NCBI RefSeq assembly: GCF_000003815.2
Contig: NC_049990.1
Location: forward strand, 6,293,497 to 6,357,496
DNA from: Branchiostoma floridae
Lineage: Eukaryota > Chordata > Leptocardii > Amphioxiformes > Branchiostomatidae
Direction of reading: 5' to 3'
Length of the DNA stretch: 64,000 bases
Under the pieces are notes generated by a model that was not told the origin of the DNA, ran no database searches, and worked only from the letters and a program-made list of their open reading frames with translations. The position numbers and the translations under genes are program-made. Within the stretch, counting starts at the first letter, position 1. The number at the start of each line of letters is the position of its first letter. This document shows positions 35,501 through 47,500 of this stretch, piece by piece.

Positions 35501-38500
35501 TCCTCAGGATCAATACATCTGTATTGAATGATCCTATTGATCAATATTAATGTATTGATCCTCCATCAGTATTGATCATTGAAAATTTTATCTGTGTATA
35601 CCTTTGTATTGGAAGAAAGTTTAGCATTGTACTATGATTACTACCAACACAGATGAGCTTCCATGATAATATAAATTAAACAATAACTTTTATCCATCAC
35701 TCCAGGGGTACAAGGGAGACTTCTTTCGAGACCGTCGCCATGGTAACGGCACATACACCTGGCCAGATGGCACCTCCTTCACTGGAACGTTCTATCTGGA
35801 TAAGAAGGAGGGGTACGGGGAGTTCTGCTTTCCTAACGGTAACAAATTCCAGGTGAGTAACAGATACATGATTATACATTTTTGTGTACATTTAAGTCTT
35901 CAGTATCTTTGATATAAATGCTATTTTATCTTTATCCATAAGGTAACCTTAATGTCCATTGTTTTAATAAACATGGTATTTAGGAGATTATTTACAGTGA
36001 TTTCAATTTAAGCTTCATTTTCAAAATATTGCAATTTGGGAACCACCGTCCGTCGACTTGATGTTTCTAACTACCCTGCTTTTAAAACCAATGAATATAG
36101 GTTACCCCGCAGATAAAGGTGACCCAGTGTTACAATATAGCCATTATGGTTCACAATGTGTTCACAAAACATGGAGCAAAATGATAACATCTATAGAAGA
36201 ACTCTTTTTTTAATGAGGGAATGTTCCACATAGCTATCTTCTGTGGTTCTTAATTGATTTTTACACTTCTTGCACACCAAGCTCATGATAAGTTTGATAA
36301 TTCATACTTTTGCTTTATGTCACAGGGATTATACAAGAATGATGAGAGATATGGTCCCGGTGTCCTCACCTACCCCAACGGTCGCCAGGATGTCGGACTC
36401 TGGAACAAGGAACGCCTTATCCGGCTCTGTACACCAATCAACGAAGTCTTCACCATGCAAGAACACCCCGAGTTCGAGTACAACCCCACACTGCACATCA
36501 AAGACATAGAAATCACAGAAATCCTTTCCAAGCTAAAGCACGGATCACAAGATTCCGAGTTACCAACCGTACAATACCTTACCGTTCCTCTCAGTACGGG
36601 CGTCCCAACTTCGCTCGCGCTCACCGACACAAACAGTACGGGGCGCGATCCCACAGATAGTATCATGCTAGAATTCGAGGAGGTCATTACGTCCGACTTG
36701 GACCCCAGTGTAGAGTTCGAAGAGCAGTTCTTCCACAACGTCTTAGAAAAGAAGCTAGAAGACGTGAGCACGGTTATCAAAGCAGAGAACAATACTCCAT
36801 CCCTCATAGAGCTGCAGAAGCACATCTACAGACACAGGCTCAGACAGAACACGGTAACGGCCGACATTGAGGCAATACTGAAGGGAGATAGGGGCAATTT
36901 CGGTAGGAAGGGACCGTTAGAACTGGCCTCGGAGGATCTGATAAGAGGCTCTACGCGTGGGGATTTCCAGTTGGTGTACAAACTGCTGCAGAAAGGAGAG
37001 GTGCACGTTGATGTGGCGGATAGGAACGGTGTGACGTCATTGCTAGGAGCATCTGTAAGTTTGAAAAAAAGTTTTTAAAAAAAAAGTTCTTTTTTTCTCA
37101 GATGCCTGTTATTTGCACTTTTGGGACAGGCAAAATTGAACGGTCTTCTACATAGCCTGCCATGTCGTGTTGCTTTTCTGTTTTGGGTTGAAGGTCTGAA
37201 AATCACAACAACCATAAGTACAAATCCACTGCAATGAATATACTAATGTATGTGACTTATCTATTTGTAATAGGAGATAGGAAAATTCTTAAAATACACA
37301 ACCAGTATGAACAGTTACTTTGCTTACATTTCTATGTCTCTCAGAAACCTTCCTTAGAGCTTCTAACTGGAGAGCTTTTTGCTGCTATATGTAGCCAATG
37401 TAGGTCCGAAACCTGGCTAAGTTTGTATCGCACCTCTTCTCGGTTCATCACTGGGGTTAACTTATCCATTAGTAATGTTGGAATAACATGATGGTTTCTG
37501 TTGTCATAATCTCCACAGGTCAACTGTCACCAGAACGTCATCAACTGTCTCCTTGACAACGGCGCCGACGTCAACAAACTGAGCGACGAGGGAGTATCTG
37601 CCATCGCGGCGTGCCACATCTTCTACTACCCCGTCGATTCTTTCAAGTTCAACATTGCCGAAAAGGGCATGAAACCTCCTGAGTCCGAGAGGGAGGAAGC
37701 CACGACAGAAGCGGACACTTTGAGCACGGGCAAGAGGAGAGATCCACGGCGCAGAAAAAAGCAACAGAAAACGGGAATTGATGAAACAGAAGCCCAGCTG
37801 GCCTTGGAGTTCGAGAAAGCGCTTGCAAAGATGGAGGAACGCGAACCACTGCCAGGTGCTCCGAGTAAAGACTTGGTTACCGGCGACTCAGCGCACGTAG
37901 ACAGTGGGATCGACCTCATGAGCGCCGAGGTCACCGATGAAGCAAGAAGCCAACAGCTCAAAATAAATCTGACCCCCGAGTTTGCCACGTATGAGGGAAT
38001 GTCCGAAGAGGACAACCAGTCTTACGACTGGAGACATGCGAAGGAAAACCCCAGCGAACTTGATTTTCACTTAGAAAATGACGTCACCAGTGATTTCGAG
38101 TCCAACGAGAGTCTGGTTAACTACAAGATCGAAGTGACGGAACAGCTTATAGAGAGAACTGCGACTGCGCTGAGTATGAACGACCGGGTCGTGAGCAGAC
38201 TGAGCAAGCAGCGGGACAACGGCACAGCCAGGCAGATGGCCTTTGCCATGTCGGAGTAAGTAAAACTGTGTAAACTTTGCCATTTTGTAGGTCTAGAAGA
38301 GCTGCATGCGTGGTGTAAACAGTAGCCGATTGCTGCCTACCCCTGTGTCAGGGACCCGAGCGGCAGTATAGTCAAGTACTGAAAACTACTAGTAACTACA
38401 TGTACTACTACTAGAAGCCAAGCAAGGCCAACAGATCCCATGCTCAGAACCAAAAGAAAAACTGACAACCGTTTGTTTGACTGGAACAATTTTTTTACAC

Positions 38501-41500
38501 AGCCCTTTTTCCCGATTATTCCCTCCCTTGGAACGTTCCTAACCTGTGCTGTATCTTCTCCAGGCACAGTATCATGGAAGCTACTATCAGGCTCCTACTA
38601 CGGAGGGGTGCGGACCCCAATGCGGCCCAGGTCCCCATGCCAGCCATGTTCTTTGCCATCAAGGCTGCAGATGTTGGTGCAGTGAAGCGCCTCCTGGAGA
38701 CTCACGCCTCAACTACAGCACAGCTAGGACCAGAGGTAAAACTTTCAATTTTTTCCTATCTTTCCTGCGCTGTGATTGGCGATGCCTATATTAGGCGAAG
38801 ACCCAATCCCATATAAAGGCAGGATAGACTATTCACATGCAGTTTGACGGACTCCTCCCCACAGCCGGTTCGTCGACGCCATGGCTACGGAAACACAGAA
38901 GATCCACAGAAAGACCGCCAGCAGGTTTTCGGGGTGTAGAAGAGAGACCGAGTATTTACCTCGTTTGCGTTTACAGGGAGTATAGAATTCGAAGATTGCC
39001 CTTTTAGTGTCATGAAGATTTCGTATTTTATTTTGCTTTGTGAAACTGCGAGAAGTTGTTGCTGCGTAGGGACGAATGTGAATTGTCTGCGTTTTGCACG
39101 TGTATCGCTCTTTGTCATGCTGAGGTCCGTTCTTCTCGCAGACACTGGCGTGCCGGGCATTATGTATGGGTTATGGAAGAAAGCATGCCTCACTGCGAGA
39201 ATAGAAGCTTATTTTGGGCGTTTGTTAGACATCACAGGTATATGCAGTACTGTCTGAAAGGACGTCGACGGAGAAGGCAAGTGACACCGCCGGCACGGCC
39301 GACCCCAGCATGACTGACGCAGCAGCCTTGTGAATGAGCCGGACGTTCCATAGCAGAGCACCAGTAACACTGTTTTTGACAGTGAGACTCACCAGGACAA
39401 GTCTGCGATATCTACGACCTTCTGGGAACGGGTAGGGAAAATTGCCGACAACAGAGAAGATAGAGTAGTTTCCTACGGGCGTAGGATTTACAAGCCAAGC
39501 AGGTACGCAAGGTTTTGAGCTCGCCGCCATTTTTTGGTGTCTTGTGGAATTTTCCATTTTGATTTGTCTTCCTACGTTGGCTGTTGTGGATCCCTCGGCT
39601 GTTTTCTTTCTTGTTCCTTCATGATTTTATTTTCCTGTTTTCCCCTTATGTATGATTATGGTGTGTTTTGTTGGTCAGCAACTATTCTGTCGTTCATTTC
39701 GTTTAGCGACTCGTAATTTGCATATGTTTGCGCATCGCACATGTTTCGCGTGCGCAGGTGTGAGTGATTCTATTTGGTAAAATAGGCTTGGTATAATTAA
39801 TTTTGTGTTGTCTCATTTGAGTTAGGTATGTTGATACAGCTGAGCCACGGCTAGGGCTGCCGTTTACCCCGTCTTTTCGCCATAGGAGCCTTTATGAAGC
39901 GGTACAACGTTGTTCCAGTTTCCGCACGCTCGGAGCAGAGCCCGACCTTTTTTATCAAGAAAGAGTCGGAGGCTTCAACTTATCACTGGTAGCTCTATGG
40001 GTGAGTTACGTTGTTTGAAAGGCTGTAGACAGTATTTGGTATAGTTTCTTGTCTGCCTATCACGTTTGTTTGTTGCTGTTGTGGAAGGAGTCGAACGTAT
40101 TGCCTTATTTTACGTATTTTCCTTTGTTTTTTTCTGTATATTTGCTTTGTTTAATTTTGAAGTTAGGTTCGGCGATTCTGGGCATTGCATTTTGTGGACC
40201 AGCCAGCATTCAGCAACCCGAAAGCTGAGGGACAGGGCTCAGACGCTCGGACGCTGTCACCACTGCGGAGTTTTCCTAAGGNNNNNNNNNNNNNNNNNNN
40301 NNNNNNNNNNNNNNNNNNNNNNNNNNNNNNNNNNNNNNNNNNNNNNNNNNNNNNNNNNNNNNNNNNNNNNNNNNNNNNNNNNNNNNNNNNNNNNNNNNNN
40401 NNNNNNNNNNNNNNNNNNNNNNNNNNNNNNNNNNNNNNNNNNNNNNNNNNNNNNNNNNNNNNNNNNNNNNNNNNNNNNNNNNNNNNNNNNNNNNNNNNNN
40501 NNNNNNNNNNNNNNNNNNNNNNGTTTTTGTTTGCTGTTGTCGTACGACATGCTGTAAACAACCCCAGAGAGATAACAAGACTGCTGAAAAGTTTTGTTGT
40601 TGTTGTCATGCGACAGGTTGTTGGACAACCCCAGGTAAGTAACAAGACTGTTGGACAGTTTTGTTTGTAGTTGTCATGCGACAGGTTGCTGGACAACCCC
40701 AGGTAAGTAACAAGACTGTTGGACAGTTTTGTTTGTAGTTGTCATGCGACAGGTTGTTGGACAACCCCAGGTAAGTAACAAGACTATTGGATAGTTTTGT
40801 TTGTGGATGGACGACGGGTTGTGGGATAGCACCAGGCAGGTAACAGGACTGTTGGACAGTTTTGTTTGTTGAGGTACGACAGGTTGTGGGACAACACCAG
40901 GCAAGTAACAAGACTGTTGGACAGTTTGATTTGTTGATGTACGACAGGCTGTGGGATGGCACCAGGCAAGTAACAGGACTGTTGGACAGTTTGGTTTGTT
41001 GATGTATACGATAGGCTGTGGGACAGCACCAGGCAAGTAACAGGACTGTTGGGCAGTTTTGTTTGTTGATGTGCGACAGGCTGTGGGACAGCACCAGGCA
41101 GGTAACAAGACTGTTGGAAAGTTTTGTTTGTTGACGTACGACAGGCTGTGGGACAGCACCAGGCAGGTAACAGGACTGTTGCGCAGTTTTGTTCGTTGAT
41201 GTACGACAGGCTGTGGGACGGCACCAGGCAGGTAACAAGACTGTTGCACAGTTTTGTTTGTTGATGTACGACAGGCTGTGGGACGGCACCAGGCAAGTAA
41301 CAGGACTGTCGGACAGTTTGTTTGTTGATGTACGACAGGTTGTGGGACAACACCAGGCAAGTAACAGGACTGTTGGGCAGTTTGGTTCGTTGATGTACGA
41401 CAAGTTTGTTGATGTCGACGGGTTGTACATTTTTGACTGTTGGACAGTTTGATTTGTTGATGTACGACAAGCTGTGGGACAGCACCAGGCAGGTAACAAG

Positions 41501-44500
41501 GCTGTTGGACAGTTTGGTTTGTTGATGTACGGCGGGTTGTGGGACAGCACCAACCAGGAAACAAGACTGTTGGACAGTTTGGTTGGTTGATGTACGACAG
41601 GCTGTGGGACAGCACCAGGCAAGTAACAAGACTGTTGGACAGTTTGGTTTGTTGTCGTGCGACAGGCTGTGGGACAGCACCAGGCAGGTAACAGGACTGT
41701 TGGACAGTTTGGTTTGTTGTCGTGCGACAAGCGGTGAGACAACGCCAGGTAGAGTAACAACAGTGTACGACAGTTTTTTGTTTGCTGTTGTCGTATGACA
41801 GGTTGTTGGACAACCCCGGGTAGGTAACAAGACTGTTGGACAGTTTTGTTTGTTGTTGTCGTGCGACAGGTTGGTTAGACAACCCCAGAGAAGTAAAAAG
41901 GCTGCTCGACAGTTTTGTGACGCTGTGCTGTCGTACGACAGATTGTTGAGCAACTCCAGGAAGCCAACAAGACGGTTGGACATTTTTTGTTTGTTGTTGT
42001 CGTGCGACAGGTTGTTAGACAACCCCAGAGAAGTAAAAAGGCTGTTAGGCAGTTTTGTGGGTTGTCGTACGATAGATTGTTTAGCAACCCCAGGTAAGCA
42101 GCAAAACTGTTGGACATTTTTGTTTGTTGTTGTCGTGTGACAGGTTGTTAGACAACCTCAGAGAATTAAAAAGGCTGTTAGATAGTTTTGTGTGTTGTTG
42201 TACGACAGATTGTTGAGTAACCCCAGGTAAGCAGCAAGACTGTTGGAAAGTTTTTGGACTAGAGAAGTAAAGAGACTGTTAGACAGTTTTCTGTTATCGC
42301 ACGATACGTTGTTACAAATTTGTTACCCAGGTGTTAGTGGTTGGTCGCACGACAGGTTGTTTAGACAAGCCTAGGTAGGTAACATGGCTGGCGGACAGTA
42401 TTTTTATTTTGTTTGTTATGCGACAAGTTGTGGGACAACCACAGGTGGAGTGTAAGACTGAAGGACAATTTTTGTGTGCTATGGAGCCGTACTATTAGTT
42501 ATTGGACAGCTTCAGGCTGATAACAGGACTTGGTTTTCGTTCGGTTTGTTACTTGACAAGTCGAGGGACAACTCTAGGCTGATATAGTTGGTCGTGCGAC
42601 AGGGCAGCCACATGTAGGAAATGAGAATAGTACAGTTTGGCTGGCTGACTACGACAGGTTTTGGTTAACTTCGTGATGGTACATACCGAGACTGTCCGAT
42701 ACTTTGGTGAGATTTGTGGCATTGCAGATTGTTGATGGACCCCGTGTAGATAACGAGAACGGCAAGCAGTTTTTAACGCGATTGAGAAAATATCTACAGA
42801 AGCACTGAAGTCGAGGCCAACAATTGTGAAGATTACGGTGTGCAATGTAGAGAATAGTACGTCGTGGATAGTTTTAGGACGGACAGCACAAGATTAAAAG
42901 TTGGCACTTATATACGTATAACTGCAAGGAGTTTGAACTAATTACGAGTATCATTCGTTCGTTTTTCAACACGCTATTGTATCGCTATGATTCTTGGTAC
43001 ACGTACGTTTTCTTTGAAGTACAAGACACAGAGCAACATTGTCGTAGAACACTCGTAACCAACGACGTATTCGTTAGGTGGTACAGGTTTTCATGAGAAA
43101 GGATACCTTCATCCCGAAGGACATGCAATATGATAAATATGTTACAGGAAGCATTCAGTACAACGCGCGTGGGTCTGAAAATACCACCTCAAGTTCAGCA
43201 ACTTAGACCTACCAGCTAGCTGAGAAGTACACGCAGCAAACCATATGGGAGGACGGCGTACAGGCAGGGATGGTGGCCAAGCAAAGGGATCAAGAAGTTT
43301 AAAACCAGACTTAAAATTCAGAAACAGAGAGACAACAGCCCCAGAATTTTTTACTCTCTCGTACGTTCGAATTGTGACCTGAACTTCCATTTTGCCTTAA
43401 AGTAACAGAATATGTTAGAGGGCGTCTGTTAAACGCTTTCTTCGTAAAAAAAAAGAACATCTATACTGTCTTAGAGTTCACTGTAGGGATGACCACTGTA
43501 TTTGCTTGTTTTTAATTAGAACACATCAACGTCAGAAGTTGTCCAGGAAGTGACATGTTTTTCGTTGTAATGTTGAGAAACAACTAGTTATTAAATCGGT
43601 TTGCTGTTTTCGTCTGTCTCCATTTTCTTTACTTGGTAGTACGTTCCAGCGCTTATGGTTTATAAGTAATTTGAAAAGGAGCATGTTTAATATAAAGTGC
43701 CATGGATAAATACAGGTTCGTGTATCTTGGGTAGTAATTTGTTGATAACTTGACGAGGCACGAAAGTTAAAAGGCAGCAGTTATTTTGTCGTTTTATCGA
43801 AACATTTAGGCCAAAGTCTAATTTTGTTTCGTAGGTAGATCTGACATGTTTAGCTGTAATGAGTCCAAAGATGACGCTATAAAAGTTTCAGGTTAATATA
43901 GCCAGTATTAAAAGGTCACTGCTTACTTTCTAACTGTCAGCCTTTATTGGCACACACAGGGTTAAGGCTTATTTATAGAAGACATAAAGGTTTTGCTGCA
44001 CATAAAATAGAATGTCTTCAATTTATCACATATGCTTTCCAACCTAGACCTAGTAATATAGGGTTGGCTACCCAGCGCAAAACGGCATTGGCCAAAACTG
44101 GTTTCGTCAAGTATGTATCAATTCAAGGGTTAGTGGATTTTCCAGAGAGGTTGTTATCAGTGAAAAGCTAGAACAGTAGTGAGGAGGACTCTAACACTTC
44201 AATACAGATTTTTTGTTTAGATACAATTATCCCAATGTATGTGACGTAGCTTGGTTTGCTAAACGGCAGTTGAAACAAATATTTGAAACCGAATGTCGAC
44301 ATTTTTTTGTTTATACCCGAGTTCTGATAGGGAGAAATGGGATTATATTGGGTATTTATTCTTGCAATATGTCTGGGCCATTTGTGTACGTCGAATTTGG
44401 AGAGATCCGTTATACGAAAGTTACATCTGCTGCGATAATAGACCATTGTTACGTACCGTGTCTATTCTATTTATGGGGTTGGAAGTATATTTGGAGTTTG

Positions 44501-47500
44501 CAACATCTGACAGAGGACACTTCTAGTAGTTTTTAGAAGAGGACCGCCGGCGATGCAAGAAATAAAAAAGTATTAGACTGCACATTAGTTTTATTGTAGT
44601 TGATTCACTTCCGATAAGCAGGACACGAATAAAAGAATAATGAATGGAGGTTGGGGTAGAAAGGAATAGAGAATGATGGTGTGAAGAACTTGGCGGATGA
44701 GAGTGGGAGAAGTAAGGATGAGAGTGGGAGAGAACGATAGAGTCAAGGAAGGTTAAGATGAGATTGGGGATAGTAGGAGGTATGGATATTTATGAACGAT
44801 GGAGTGAAGGAAAGTTAGGATGAGATTAGGAATAGTAGGAGGTATGCATATGTAAGAAGGAAGAATAGTAGCGCCAATATTGTATAGTGATTCTTATGGT
44901 AGGTCTGGACCACCACCCATATAAGTGGTAGAGTCCGCTAGTGGTTACGTCACGCACTGTGTGGTGCTGGTTGTTTATCATCATGGAACGGTTCCATAAG
45001 AAGTTGTCAATAGACTATGTTGAGTATGTTGACTATGCGTCCACTGTCGTCCTTGAGTATACACCGCACGCGTTCCCTATTAGCGTGGAGTCAGCGGTTG
45101 GTCTCCTAGAACCCACACACGCACCAAGAAGCTTGGATGCCACGCAACTCAGGTAATGATACTAAAAAGAAGAGGCGCGACGGAAGGCACCACCCCATAG
45201 CTTCATATGGATGAGTCAATCACTGCGCAGAAAGAATAGGTAACTATCTTTCCTGCGCTGTGATTGGCGATGCCTATATTAGGCGAAGACCCAATCCCAT
45301 ATAAAGGCAGGATAGACTATTCACATGCAGTTTGACGGACTCATCCGCACAGCCTGGAATCCGTCGAAGACGTGAACATGGGATAGAAGGAGTGGGACAA
45401 GGGAAAAGAGGTAGGCACGATGGAGCGCAGTTTTTCTTTTTCGCCCGCCCACCCACCCACCCACTCAGTCTGGGGAATGTTATATGTATCACATCTTCGC
45501 GCGACTCCAGGCACCACCCCATAGCTTCATATGGATGAGTCAATCACTGCGCAGAAAGAATAGGTAACTGTATTTTCTGCTTGTTAATCTTCATAGATGA
45601 GTATGGTAGATTCCACCTAATTCGTTTATATTGTATATTTTTGGTAATTGCATACAATGGAGAAGTCCCAAACCATTTCCTTTTCATTTTGTTCTATAAG
45701 ACATCACCGAGTTCAATAATCCACCGTGTCAAACTTCGGGTTTTTGGATAGCATTACGTCAACTTACACCTGGCAAATTAGGAAAACATATGCTAAAACT
45801 TACAAAATGAAGCAAAAAGTAACCAATTTGTAATATGGTGAGAAAGTTGAGAGTGTTGAGCTCATTGAATATACTTAATAAGTATATTATGTTTATCATT
45901 TATTCAGAACACTAACTGCAATAACTTTTACAACAGAAAGGGGGCCTCGCTCCGCTGCACATTGCAGCAGCCATCCCAGGGGAGGAGGGGGTTGATATCA
46001 CCCAGCTGATCCTGAAGGCAGGGGCAGATCCCGACATGAGGGCACACGAGGACGGCACGGAAGAGGATCAGGTACGTTTGTTCCCTTGTTCATTCATTCA
46101 TTCATTCAGTCAGTCAGTCAGTCACAAATATGGCTCGAAGTATGACATCCACTGTCATTCCACTGGGTGCCATAATACCACCAATTGAGAAAAAATAAAT
46201 GATTCAAAGAGATGAACCAATGCAACATCAGTAATCCTGAGGTATATACACTTCAGATATTGTTCAAGACAATCTTTAGAAGGCGCTTTAACAATGTTTT
46301 TTTGATGTGATGATATTATGGCCTCCAGTGAAGTTATGGGAGCTGATGTTAAAACTAGAAACAATTGTGATGTAAATTGAAGTACTGTACAATAAAGCAA
46401 ACTCAATTTTTCACGAACCGTGTCTTCCCTGATTATTTTGCAGAATGGAAAACTGTCTGCGATCGAAGGAGGCAGGACACCTCTTCACATCGCATGTGAG
46501 CGGGACGACAACAACTGGGTATGTATTACTGTGTTAGAATAGTATTTTAGGGGCCTTCACATCTTTACATCTGCAGAGTTAAAGTTAGAGTGGATTTTAA
46601 ATGTTCAGAATTTAAGAATGTTAGAAACAGAGCGTGATTTCTTAAGGGAAAATGGTAGTTTTATGATAGATTATCAATATAACCTACTCAGTATATTATA
46701 TTATTGAAACTGCTTGTCTGCATGCTATTGTCTATTTCTACACTTGTATTGTCTTGTTGCAATTAAATATTTTTTTCCCTCCTCAGGATGCCCGCTCTGT
46801 CGTGCGACTGCTCCTTGAAGCCGGAGCAAACCCCAATCTCCTGTGCCAGGGGCACTCTCCACTGTCTCTGGCTATAGGCAGTGGGAACGACTTGGTATGT
46901 AGTCTAATAAGCAATCAAATTTGCTTTTCCTATTTTGTTAGTAGTCAAAATATTGCTTTAGAACAAGACAGTATAAACTTTTAGTTCAACATCAAGAAAA
47001 GGACTTTTCTTTCGGATATTAGTGTACAATCTTTTACTTCAGCACCAAGGACAGTGCCCTTCTATATAAAGGTAGTAGTGCATAGCCTTTAAAATCATCA
47101 CCAAGGGTAGGATTTTTCTATAGAAGAAGTAGTACAGTAGTGTACAGTCTTAACTTTACCACCAAGGACAGGACTGCTCCACAGAAAGACAGTAGTGTAC
47201 AAATATCAACTTCAGCACCAAGGACAGAGCACTTCTGTATAAAGGCAGTGGTTTTAGTAGTTTTTTTTTCTTTTGCTCTTAAACCAAGGAGAGAACTCTT
47301 CTATAGAAAGACAGCAGTAAACAATCCTTTAATTCAGCACCAAGGACAGGACTGTTCTATAGAAAGACAGAAGGGTACAATCAGGGTAAATGATAAGACA
47401 GGACTCTTCTATAGAACAACAGTAGTGTACAGTATTTCTCTTCTAAACCAAGGAGAGAACTCTTCTATAGAAAGATGGCAGTAACAATTCTTTAGTTCAG

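Larger units (their letters stand above)
38756..45569 (+). mobile_element. Ngaro/DIRS-like element with split direct repeats (A1 ... B1-A2-B2), non-autonomous
   Basis: A 99-bp block A is identical at 38756-38854 (A1) and 45244-45342 (A2) and stays similar for about 20 bp more. A 60-bp block B is identical at 45186-45245 (B1) and 45510-45569 (B2). B1 abuts A2 directly. The order A1-interior-B1-A2-B2 is the hallmark of Ngaro/PAT-type tyrosine-recombinase retrotransposons; no flanking duplication is seen, as known for that group. The interior shows no reverse transcriptase, RNase H or tyrosine recombinase frame; it has a minisatellite, a 241-base N gap (40282-40522) and a purine-rich tract. It sits in ANKMY1 intron 6 in sense orientation. 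Perfect A and B identity suggests recent insertion. Confidence 0.75.

Noticed and set aside
40066..40696. Frames of 100 to 177 codons crossing the N gap
   Set aside because: Most of the residues are unknown bases; there is no coding evidence on either side.
43947..44540. Possible recombinase or other protein remnant inside the split-repeat element
   Set aside because: Frames of 74 to 107 codons show no catalytic motif of tyrosine recombinases or reverse transcriptases.
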